DNA from: Dastarcus helophoroides
Lineage: Eukaryota > Arthropoda > Insecta > Coleoptera > Bothrideridae
Assembly (NCBI GenBank): GCA_028583605.1
Contig: CM053330.1
Location: forward strand, 20,796,129 to 20,860,128
Reading direction: 5' to 3'
Length of the DNA: 64,000 nt
This document shows, one piece after another, positions 20,445 to 31,259 of the stretch (position 1 is its first letter; every line of letters starts with the position of its first letter). The notes under the pieces were generated by a model, which ran no database searches, was not told the DNA's origin, and saw only the letters and a list, made by a program, of their open reading frames with translations. The translations under genes and the position numbers were made by a program.

Positions 20445-23003
20445 GATTGTGCACCCCTGTACAGGATGTTCGGTTTAACCTCAGCACTGTTTAACTTTTT
20501 TTTTTAATAAAACACCCTATAGTTTATTCCATTCCTAGTTTCCTCGCCAAATTTTAGACCGATTTAGTGTAACATGCATGGTCAAGGAGTGCGTTTTCGA
20601 GTTATTCAACTTTTTTTAAAATTTCTTCGATTATATCATTGTCTTTAAAGTGAATTTATACATAATTACCGTTTTTACTATTCAATTCTGCCTAGAATTA
20701 TCTATTATTTTAGCTAAAAAACGAAAATTATTCTTGGCAGAACCAGATTACATTGCATCCTACACTTCAAAATATTTAAACTCGTATTCATCGCGCCTTT
20801 TTGTACATAGAAGTATGAGATATATAACTGCTAAGCGGATTGATTTTAATTTGCATTAATATAACCGTACGTTCAGCCTATGCTGTAAATAGAGTATCGG
20901 TGGTAGCTTAGGGCCCAGGTCCGCTATACACAAGGGTCATCGAAATATTTTAAAAACTTGTTAGATCGATTACTGACGGTGAATGAGCATAATTTTAAAT
21001 ATTTAATCAAATTCATACCGATGCCTTGCTTTAAAAAATTAAATCCTTAGTTGGCAATTAAACCCTAATTTAATTATCAAGGCATCCTAGGTTTGCCTAA
21101 TTATCAATTAGCAAGCAAAAAAGTTATTTGCCCAATCGACACAATCTAATTATCAAGGACAAAATTAAAGTAGTTGGAGCATCTGAATGCAGGAAAACTC
21201 GGGAACCAGGAACAAATTTACAAGCTTCCTTGAAAACTTCGTCGCACTATTTACTTTAATGCTATTTTGCGTTCCCGTTTTAAGTTGTATATTGTCTAAG
21301 CTCCATCGTAACGTTAGAAAAAACACAACCCACAAAGCCAAAGTGCCTTTTTTTATTCTTTACGTTTCAATTTTAAAGTGTAAAAGGTAAGGCGCCTTTA
21401 TATTAACTAAATTGTGAATCCAGTTTCTCCGTCACTTAAATGGATTAAACTTCGGGTTAACTGTGTCAGCAAGTCAGCAAGCAGTGTTCCTTTTGAACTT
21501 GCTTCATATTAAAGTTAAATTGGATCAATGAACTTAGAATATTCTACTCTACAGAAATATTTTAATTTTCAAAGCCCACTGATGTATTTTAAATAATTTT
21601 GCGAATAAATAACTTAAAGCCTTTATAATTTTTGGCTAAACCTAAAGCGTGCAAAAGGTAAAAAATGCCTTTATACTTTTCAAGGTGACACAGTACGCCA
21701 TAGAAATGTCATCCTTATTAAATACTAATGACACTGTTAATTAAAGACACTTGGACATAATATAGGATCGAAACGTTTCTCAAACTGCATTTAAGATGTT
21801 GTTGATGTTTGGTTTTGAGTTTAAACTCTCCACAAAAAACTACCTATTGATCACAAATACTTAAATGCAAAGTCAAAAAACTAAAATAAATGATTAATTT
21901 TTGACAAACATTATTTCATTAAATAAATATTTTTCTTGTAGGTAACCGAATAATAGTTTCACGAAACTATGATGATGATGTGTGATGAAACAGATGTGTC
22001 AACCATAGCAAGAATAGACTGAGGTTTGTGAAAAATTCTACAAAATTTTTCTGTTTTTAAATATTTTTACAAATAGCATCAGAAAATAAAATAGATTTTT
22101 CCAAAATCTAGTTTTTTCCAGATATCTTGAAAACGACAAAAAATATGTTTAAGTTCTTGATATCATTTTATTGTGCATCTAAAAACGCAACTTTGCCCCA
22201 ATTTAAGTAACACTGTACCTCTTAGTTTTTATCAGATTTATAACAGAACAGAACTTGTAACACGCTGTATATTATATTCCGCGGTTTTAGAAATATACTT
22301 CTCTGATTAAGCAAGCATAGGATTCGAAACATGATACGAAACAAATAACCGAACTAAAGAGATGAATGAAGAAAGACTTCGAAATGTTTCAAACAAATAC
22401 AATGCCTAATTTTGATGCCAAAGCAACCTAAGATGGCTTATTGTGCCAAATTATTTATAGTCCTTCTAATACAAGATATTTCGCTCTACTGTATTAAAAG
22501 CCTGTAATTCCATATCATTAATATTCCTATAGATAGAAGATAACAAAAGCAATATTTTGATTTATAGATTTTCGTGCAGTAAACTTAGACCAGCTTCACA
22601 CAATTCCCTTGATGGCGATCACGATGAGCGGCAAAATTGCTGAAGGTATATTTAATTAAATAAATTATTTAAATATTTATTGTTGAAATAAGACATTAAA
22701 AAAGGTCTGCGCTTAAAATATCGAAAAATGAAATAAGAAAATGTAATAGAGTTTTAAATATCTTTTAGTCGTGTGTCAGAAGTATAAACAATTTCTTTTA
22801 TTTAAAACAACTTAAATATTATACAAATTAAACTCGATGAAATGGAACTAAAAAAGAATAAATATTTGAAATACATTTGAATGTGTAGACTTATTTTGTA
22901 TTATTATGTGTAACATCATATTGCGTTAATAACACTTTAATATTTTTAAAATTCACATTAAAACTTCTCCGCGCAGCGGCAAAAACCAGTGGGCGAAATA
23001 AAA
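20445..23003. other. Unassigned AT-rich DNA
   Basis: No credible gene. Small open stretches here lack any family motif. Confidence 0.45.
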
Positions 23004-23419
23004 TTAAACACGGGGACTGACCAAAGCAGCCACCTTAATTGCAGGTCGTTAACCGGACTACCCAAAACAGCCACCATCAAATTCAGGTACCCTTCAATGC
23101 AATGACGAAAACAGCCACGTGTGCCGAGCACTGATTATCTTCAGAATGACGGCAGTCTTTTAAATGCCGCCTCTAAAAAATATGAGCCCTGTGATTTTAT
23201 TAAGAAAAAAACCATTGGAAAACAATACAAGCGCCGCCTGATGCGACTGCCTCCTCGCATGATACTACCGCACGACACTGATGAACTACATAGGTGTACC
23301 GCGCACGGGTATAGGTGGATAAGTTTAAACAACAATTTAAAAAAGCATTTTTATTATAAAACAAAAACATGTCATAATTTCACTTTACAGTAATGTGATA
23401 CACATTTAACAAAATGTAA

Positions 23420-24468
23420 GCGACTTATGTATCTGTTTGTCGCGAAATCAATTTATTAAATTGTTACTGCTTTTTTCTCTACGCCACATTTTTGATTTCA
23501 TACAAACTTTTTCCCTGGTACTTTGAATCTTGAAGTGCGTTTCAAATTGAAAGTCTTTAAGTACGTTATGCGAAGATGGATAAGGATTATAAAAACTTAA
23601 ATTAAATCAAATCTAGAGTGGAACGATTCGCACGCATTGGTCGTTCTCAAAAAATTTACACAGCGTTTTCAGCCCATATTGTTGGTGGAAATTGAGAGCC
23701 TTCGTCTATATAATTTTCGACTAAATAGTCGAAGAAGCTTCGAAGACCCTCATGTTGGGGTAAATCCTCTGCAAAACCTAGCGCAAAACAATCACCAACA
23801 TCACTTGGGTCTAAATAGGTCAGTCCGAATGGGTACCTTAACCATTTACCAATAAAGGAATCTGGATCCTTATATAACTAGAAAGGTCAAAATTTTTGTA
23901 TTTTTCTCTACCAAGCTTGCTGAAGGTAAAATCAGCATCCTCTTATTTTACCTTGTAGAAATACTGTTTATATGGCATTATGATAGGAAATCTGAAAATC
24001 GACGACGACAGTTTTCGGTTGTATCGTCAACTCTGTTTCTGTGCACTTGTTCTTCAAAAGTTGGAGAAGGTTGACATAGGTATTAGTTGCCTTATCCGAT
24101 AGTAGGGCAAAAACTAACGGTATGTAATGCCCGTTCTTTAGTCCATGTAATGTGAACATTTGTGAATAATACTTAGTACAGGACTTACAGGAAAACACTA
24201 CAATATTGGATGAAAAGTCGTTAACGAGTAAAAATGGTTCACCACGAGTTGTAGATATATTCAAACCATGCGGTACTGATTGGACGTCAGTTTTTGACTT
24301 TGGTAAAGGCGGCATAACACTTCTTCTAGCATAGTAACAATTTTTCTTCACATCCCCCTGGGTAATGACCTTTTCTGCACCTTGTACACTAACTACAGCT
24401 AAACGAATCACTTTCGAAGGTTGTAAACTGCAGTCTTCAACGGCTTTTCGTTTTGCAGCTTGCGTCAC
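23420..24468 (-). pseudogene. Mutator-like (FLYWCH-associated) transposase, broken
   Basis: The 167-codon first stretch (24468-23968) starts MTQAAKRKAVEDCSLQPSKV. It carries the core QMFTLHGLKNGHYIPLVFAL and TVVVDFQISYHNAI, the signature of MULE transposases that follow FLYWCH zinc fingers. The segment that normally holds the first catalytic Asp (a DGTF-like motif before the QL.TIHG block) is missing: FSCKSCTKYYSQMF runs straight across it. Beyond several stops the reading continues (KWLRYPFGLTYLDPSDVGDC, HEGLRSFFDYLVENYI) to RTTNACESFHSRF, which holds the likely catalytic Glu. The FLYWCH finger itself is not visible. Dead gene. Confidence 0.82.
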
Positions 24469-24532
24469 TTGTTGTCGGCAATTTTTTTTTTTTTTTTTTT
24501 CGTTTGTATTGCGAGTGTGATGTTTTTCCCCT

Positions 24533-24596
24533 TGTAGTATGATTGTTTTTTCACTAGTTGTAGCATGATTGTTTTTTCACTAGTTGTAGTATAAAC
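24533..24596 (+). repeat. ~27-bp tandem duplication inside the Mutator-like element
   Basis: TTGTAGTATGATTGTTTT and the following TTTTCACTAG recur at once as GTAGCATGATTG...CACTAG, then a partial third start GTAGTAT. It lies upstream of the transposase reading frame. Confidence 0.75.
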
Positions 24597-25039
24597 TGTT
24601 GCTGCACACCCCGTCAATGTACAACGCCAATGTATTTCACCACCTTTTGATGTGTGTGCTTTTCAGTATTTATAATTTTCAAAAATCAACGCTTCTCCAC
24701 CTTTGTTCGTAACACTAAGAATACCTTCCAAAGTATCTGTTCGGTCAAGTAAGATGCGCAATTTTACAGGCAACTAATTTATAAAAATAATGCAGAACAT
24801 TATATACCAAATAGGGGATGATGTCCACCTAGTAATAACCAATGGGAAAACAAGTTGCACTTAGTATTTCCTAATGAGTAATTACCCAGAAGGAGTGTCA
24901 TTAAGTATTTCATCAATATCTAATTTATGTAATAGATAAAGGGAATTTTGTCGTGGCTGTTTTGGTCATCCCGTAAAAGTTGTACCCTGGATTAACATAT
25001 CATTAGTGGCTGCTTTGGGCAACCCCGTTAAACACATCA

Positions 25040-25780
25040 TCTCACTTGCGTGGTGGACGTGGATTCTGGAAAAAGGATGCTACAATCCGTACAATATCAA
25101 TTTAACAAAAGTTTTCCCATCTAGTGCGTTGCTGCCATTTTTTGGCATGTTCACATATGATTTTTACTTAAGCCCTACATGCCAAATTGACACTTAACCT
25201 TGATATAAACATGCCATACTACAACAAGATAGTTGACACTATAAAAAGTACATTATGGAATGATGTAAATATGATAAACTATTCAGTAAGAAATAAGAAA
25301 TGATTGGTTTTTACACATAAAAACACGTGATTGGTTAATTTTTAATTCTAAAATTGCAATATTTTGCTTAATGAACGAATGTCACAAAACGATACCGACT
25401 GTGAAGATTTTAAATATGACGTCACTTGTTGCGTATAACCATCGTCACAAAAATATCTCATACTTTACTTGATATTTTGAGTCTCTCATTGCAAGTTGTA
25501 ATCAGGTATTTCTCCTTTTAATGTCACCTGGAAATGTTTTTGGTGTTCTTACAGCTGCAGACTTTCAATTTCACACTAAATATTACGTGTGACGACAAAA
25601 ACTCATTATTTCATATGAAAATTGTAACGCACCATACGGAACGTTACTTGTGCTTGTCTGTTGCTCTACAAATGACGTCACCATCTGTTTGAACATGGCT
25701 TCGTGTTTCCGCCATATAGGTAATACTTCTATATGGCGTGTTCTGTTCATTTACTTCAGTAAAGAATTTGAGATGGATAT
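25040..25780. other. Unassigned DNA
   Basis: Nothing recognised between the Mutator-like element and the long inverted repeat. Confidence 0.5.
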
Positions 25781-25781
25781 A

Positions 25782-27582
25782 CCGGGTGTTTTTTTTAGTT
25801 GGGAGGTTACCTTTGTATGGAGTACTACTTATTATAAAGGCAAACTGATTTTGTCAATGGGGCTGATCGGGGCTGAAGTATCTTCTAAAAATATTTTCAA
25901 CTTCCCCCCACTAGCGGTTATACCGGAAGTAAACATTAACTTTCTTATTTTAAACAGCAGCCTTCCAATTTTATATTTTATTTGGATTTTGCGTAAAAAA
26001 AATAAGGTAAGTTTATGTATACATGTTTATTGCTACCTTTGATAGTTTTAAAGATATTTCAATTTTTCGAAAAAAAAATGACAGAAAAGAGTGTTATTTT
26101 GACTCTTTGTATCGTTTTTATTATTTGCAGTAAAAACATGAAATTTGGGCTAAAGTCACGAAATATTATAAAAACTATAATAGCGTAATCAGATTTTACA
26201 TTTATTATACAGGGTGATGAAAATTTTATATCCAAAAAAACTCTGTTTTTTTAAATGGTGACTATATGTTTCTTAATCATTTTTGGACCCCTCACATAAA
26301 AAAAAGAAAAAAGTTATTACTTATTTTTTTAAATGTTGTGCCGTTACAGAGGTATTTTACATAAATCTCAAAATAAAAAGAATTACACATCTCTTTTTTG
26401 TTCAAGTAGGAAATTAACTGTAGGCAATAAAAGCTTAAAGAATTAATCATAATAAGTAATAGGAAAATAAAATAATTGACCAAAAATTTACATCAAAAGC
26501 AACAAGGACGGTCTTCTGTTTCAATACATTTAAAGGCATATTTTAAAATTTCGAATTGAGTAACCTTTTAAGCACATCCAATTGTTCCTAGCATTATGCT
26601 TGTCATGCAGTAGTCGTAAAAAAATCACTAAATAATTTTCATTTCGATTTTCATTATAAAATTTAACGCTTACAAATCCTAAATTCTAATCTTACAGCAT
26701 ATCAGTTAAAGGACGAATTTTCTTGAACATCTGTTGTTGATCTTCATTGCTCCAAAAATGAGAAGTCTGTTTAACAAACCATTTTTACGAAACTTACATT
26801 CGTGGCTCCCTAAATATTTTTCAATTAGTATTCTAACAATTAGCCAAAAACTTATTCGTCTTGTACGGTTATCTTTTAAATGTTATTTAGTCTAAAATTG
26901 TTAGGCCTTGTGGTTATGTTTATTTTTTTGAAAATTTTGTTGTCTACTAACAAGTTGCTACTAGAGGAAAAAATATTTTTCTTTTTTATTTTGGATTATA
27001 TCTCTGTAACAACACAGAATTTAAAAAAATTAGTCATATAACTTTTTTCTCCTTTTTACGTGAAGAATCCAAAAATGATTAAAACACGCATTGCTTCCAT
27101 TTAAAAAACAGAGTTTTTTTGAATAAAACAAAAACAATAAAGATCATAAAATTTTCATCACCCTGTGTAATAAATGTAAAACCTGATTAGGTTATTATAG
27201 TCTCCACAATATTGCATGACTTTGACTTAAATTTCATGTTTTACTGCAAATAATAAAAAAGATACAGAGTCAAAATAACCCCCTTTTCTGTCATTTTTTT
27301 TCGAAAAATTGAAACATCTTTAAAACTATCAAAGGTAACAATAAACATGTATACATAAACTCACCTTATTTTTATACGTAAAATTCAAATAAAGTATAAA
27401 ATTTGGGGGTTGCTATTTAAAATAAGAAAGTTAATATCTACTTCCGGTATAACTGGATGTGGGAGGAAGTTTAAAATATTTTTAAAAGGTAGTTTGGCTT
27501 CGATTAGCCCCATCAACAAAATCAGCTTACCTTTATAATAAGTGATACTCCAACTAGCCACCCAACTAAAAAAAAAAACCGG
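25782..27582. mobile_element. Long inverted-repeat element with TA-type ends
   Basis: Arms of roughly 620 bp (25782-~26400 and ~26960-27582) are reverse complements with scattered differences. Ends are CCGGGTGTTTTTTTTAGTTGG and, on the other side, CCGGTTTTTTTTTTTAGTTGG, each flanked by TA. Inside the arms, a second symmetric pair of ends (CAGGGTGATGAAAATTTT at 26211 and its inverse near 27170) suggests an inner mariner-like foldback. No transposase is visible; open stretches in the arms are not family members. It is a non-autonomous foldback, nested MITEs, or an inverted duplication. Confidence 0.8.
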
Positions 27583-27589
27583 TATATTT

Positions 27590-29545
27590 CTGTCTCATTA
27601 AAGGACCAATCACCAATTTTATTTAGCCAATAACTCAAATATCCCTCCCCCTTCTTGTTAGTTGTCAATGATGTTATTCGTTTATTTGTTCCCTTCATAT
27701 AGCTGATTAAGAGAATTTGTAAGCAGAATACTAGTCTTTTAGTGGATGCGACATATACTTCCCTCTCAAATTGTGTGCGGAAGTTATGACTGTGGCGATT
27801 ATATGAAAGGCGCAATATACACATCAGGAAAGTCAAACACTGTCCATAGGGAGAATGTTAATAAGAGATTTAACATTGAGAGCTAATAGTGGGATAGATG
27901 GGCGGCACCTTGTATTCTCCTACACCGGTGTAAACAATTCAACGCAGAGCGCAGCGATCAGTGCTGGTGGAGATTTCAGTAGTACATCATAACTTCTAAC
28001 GGGTTTTCTTACGGGATTACTACTGGCAAGCAACAATTTTATTAAAATTTGCGTACCACATGCTGTTTGTTCTTTTAGTCCGTTGATTTAATCAACGTCT
28101 GAGGCAAAATAAAACTGATATTCTTTGATAACCAAAATAAAAAAACGAGATTTCTTAAACAAAATAAATAATAATTCTAATGAAGAATATAACAAAATAA
28201 CTCTTTAAACATTAATATTTGAGTTCAACTAAGCCGCCAGACTGTGCTAAACAATATTCTAGTCTGTTGTAAAACTCTCGACGAGTTTTTTCTAACATTT
28301 AAACTGGAAGATACATGCATGCTACGTCAAAGTAGGGGAATACGTTCAACGGCCGTAGAAAACTATGGAAGGGACAATTCTTAGCGTTTTACATGGACAA
28401 TGAAAATTTTTCCTTATCTGTAGAAGTATTACATATATGGTTTTCGTGCTAATTTAAATAAGTGAATTCTATTTTACATATTTTATCATACAGGTGCTTT
28501 TATTTAAGGGAAATAAAAATGTATATGGCCTACTGAACATTTCAAGACAATTTAAATCCTATTAGGAAAAGCAGAGGTTCATTCGCTATTGCGAAAGTAG
28601 AATTCAACAATATATTATATCATATCCATTATATATTCATTGTAAAATTAAATCAATAAAAGAATTTGTTTACTTATCTGTGTAAGATACTGATCAAGTA
28701 AAAAAATATACGTAAGCATTACAAAAAACTAACAGCAACACACCAAATGAGAAAATGCTTTGTACACATCGTCTACTCATATATGAAATTTGACCAAAAA
28801 GCATCTTCAAGGTCATGTTGTTTCAACTATTTTCTTCCCTCTTCCATTGAGAATTATTTGTGAATTGTAGTTATTTGTCACACTCTTGTGCGATCTTTAT
28901 CATTATAGCAATTTTAGTTCAGTTATTCGCTTTGAAAGGTTACAAATAAGTTGTCTGAAACATGTTATGATTTCTCACACATCATCTTTTTTATATAAAA
29001 AATATTAATGAACAGTCAGACATAACATTAAAATAAAACGAATTCGAACAGTTTTTGACATTTTTCAACAGCTATGCAGTAGCCATTCAGATAATAGTAT
29101 ATTACAATACCGAGGTGGAAAGTGTTTCATTCTTTTTGAGAGAAAAATATGGTTTAGCGAGATTTGTAGCGCCGAGGTGAACCATTTCTCGAGGCAAAAA
29201 TGAATCTTTTCACTGAGATTTCTCTACTATTTTATTTACAACAGTACCTTTTAAATGCAAGTGACTGTTTTAGTAACAAATATAATTACGTGAGAAATTA
29301 TCAAAATCAGATATCTCTATAACCACACTACAGCTTAAAAACTGTCAAGTTGACACTTTGACAATGGCACTAAAGAAGTTGAACATACAAACTTAAATTA
29401 GTGGCATCTTTGATAAATATTCAGCGAAAAAGTATTTTCGAAGAAAATAACCGATTCAGAAAATAGTTATTCGTAGTTATTCGTAATTCGCTTTTGTAAT
29501 CGATAAAAATTTATTTAATGCAAAATTTTTTCTTTTCCGTTCCTA
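27590..29545. other. Unassigned AT-rich DNA
   Basis: No gene recognised. A weak foldback with CGAGG words lies near 29105-29225. Confidence 0.45.
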
Positions 29546-29550
29546 GAATA

Positions 29551-29653
29551 TTATTTATGATACAAGTGTTAAAAGTTACATTTTATTTTGTGAGTGGGGA
29601 GCAACCCTACGAACAAAATAAAATCACTTTTAACAAGTGTATCATACAATAAT
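29551..29653. repeat. Foldback with ~40-bp arms and GC-rich loop
   Basis: The left arm TTATTTATGATACAAGTGTT continues through AAAAGT and ATTTTATTTTGT. The right arm is the inverse (ACAAAATAAAAT, ACTTTTAACAAGTGTATCAT). They surround a ~20-base GC-rich loop (GGGGAGCAACCCTACG). Confidence 0.8.
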
Positions 29654-30424
29654 CTTTGTAAAACTGTTAAATTAAAAAAGAAAATGCTGCCTCTAGGGTT
29701 GAATTTTCGATTTATTGTTTGCGTGTTGAATTACATATTTGACAATTACATCTAACAATCAAGTCAGGTACTGGATAGAGTGTAACTAAGTAAAACAATT
29801 GTAAGTTGTTTAATGTTTATTAGAAACCACAATTGAACCTGTCGATCGAGACAAAAATATGATGGTATGAAATAAAGAATCTAGTGGATAATTTCACTAA
29901 AAATATATTTTTGGTTTACGTCGAAGGAAATTCTAAGTTATGGAATCTCTCTATGACAAAAACTAGTTTTCAAATCAAGAACAACTAGGATAAAAGCAAG
30001 TATTAAAACAAGCGTACAAGATTTTTTTGAATGAAGCTCCAGACATCAAATATGTAGTAAAAAGTTGCGTCAATTTTTGGATTATTTGGAGCATGTCGCC
30101 CTGAAGTATTTTGTAAATTAACACTGGATGATATTGAAAAATCAGAAAAATCTTAGTTTCATATTGTGAAGACCAAAAGCAACATCCGTCGCAGTTTTTG
30201 CATGGATTACTAGCATAAATACCTCTGCAATTACTTCTCAGGAAAACTAAAGTAACCGTTCAGATTGTAATAGTAATATTAATATTATAAATAAATAATT
30301 TATAACTATTTCAAAATATTTTAATGTTTGGAAAAAATATTACACAATAATCAAAGACCAAAAAAAAATCTTTCTAATTTTACCATGTACAGCTTTCTAT
30401 TTAATATTGCATATTGCTATATAT

Positions 30425-30619
30425 CACTGTTTCCTAAATAGTGGGTCACAACCCGGCACCGGGCCACAAAGATAAAATACCAGGTTGCAGAATTGTCTTC
30501 ATACTCACAAATAATTAGTTCTTATACATTATAATATAATTAAAACATCTTTTAGTGGATCGCGAAGGAAAAATATTAAAAACAATCGAGTCAGGGCAAA
30601 AAAAAATGGGAAACGCTGC
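30425..30619. mobile_element. hAT-type MITE (195 bp)
   Basis: The left end is CACTGTTTCCTAAATAGTGG and the right end, inverted, CAGCGTTTCCCATTTTTTTT, the usual hAT form. It is flanked by CTATATAT (30417-30424) and CTATATTT (30620-30627), an 8-bp duplication with one change. GGGTCACAACCCGG next to the left end is also a common hAT subterminal word. No coding capacity. Confidence 0.85.
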
Positions 30620-30631
30620 TATATTTACTTC

Positions 30632-30672
30632 TAACACTTGTGCGAAAAAATGTTTTCGCACTAGTGTTAAAC
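30632..30672. repeat. Short hairpin (AACACTTGTGCGAAAA)
   Basis: AACACTTGTGCGAAAA pairs with TTTTCGCACTAGTGTT across a few bases; one mismatch. Confidence 0.8.
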
Positions 30673-30740
30673 GTATTTTTGACACGTGTCATTATAAAAG
30701 TCAATTTTTAGTTCACTTATCAATGAACTGAAAATGTCAC

Positions 30741-30895
30741 TTTTAATGACAGTTTTACAATAGTATATTGTGCAACTAGAGCGATAAGTTGTCGATTGCC
30801 CACGAGAGCGAAGTTGAGCGCACTCGCTTCGCTCGTGCGCTCATTCGCTCGAGTGGGCAATCGACAACATCGCACGAGTTGCAGATACTATTTTT
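30741..30895. repeat. Long GC-tipped foldback
   Basis: The core arms GTTGTCGATTGCCCAC (30788-30803) and GTGGGCAATCGACAAC (30853-30868) are exact. The stem continues inward through GAGCGCAC/GTGCGCTC and CGCTTCG words, and outward through GCGAT and AATAGTAT. The tip is strikingly GC-rich against AT-rich surroundings. An outer inverted pair near 30890 and 31220-31250 (TTTTTTATTAC / GTAATAAAAAA with GCATGCGG-like words) may mark a larger MITE. Confidence 0.85.
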
Positions 30896-31259
30896 TATTA
30901 CGAATGCGGAACTATTCCGTCGTCCAAAATTGGGGACTCAAAAATTAAAAAAAATATTTAATGTAAAGATAAAATTTGTAACTGTCAGTCACACTTCTTT
31001 AGATATGACAGGTTAATTATGATTGTTTTTTTTAGTTATTCATTTTTTTTTTCTCGTCAATTTGCGTGCGCCAAGAAAAATTTGTGTGAGACAAGGAAAA
31101 TCTGCATGCGCCAAGTTTACTTATCGCACTCAAATGGAGTGTGGTTTACTCAAAACTCATGTTGTAGTTTTAAAATGGGCAAATAGCGACTAATCACCCG
31201 TAACGACGGGCGCAAAGATATTACTTATCCCGCATGAGTAATAAAAAAAATATTTGTAT

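Larger units (their letters stand above)
23012..25027 (-). mobile_element. FLYWCH-type Mutator-like element, copy 1
   Basis: The left end reads GGGGACTGACCAAAGCAGCC and the right end, reverse-complemented, GGGGTTGCCCAAAGCAGCC: clear terminal inverted repeats. They are flanked by TTAAACAC at 23004-23011 and 25028-25035, a duplication of 8 bp (9 if one mismatched base is counted). Subterminal copies of AAAACAGCCAC lie at about 23067 and 23110 and near the right end. The transposase is on the minus strand and defective. A shorter sister sits at 40223-41294. Confidence 0.9.

Noticed and set aside
23121..23393. + strand open frame conserved in both Mutator-like copies (also 40332-40532)
   Set aside because: Conservation follows from the two elements being sisters; the coding strand of the transposase is the minus strand.
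23637..23855. + strand frame ending in GTLTIYQ, repeated at 40851-41069
   Set aside because: Antisense of the C-terminal transposase region (FFDYLVENYI) in both copies.
25650..26042. 130-codon + strand open frame
   Set aside because: It lies largely within the arm of the long inverted repeat and shows no protein family features.
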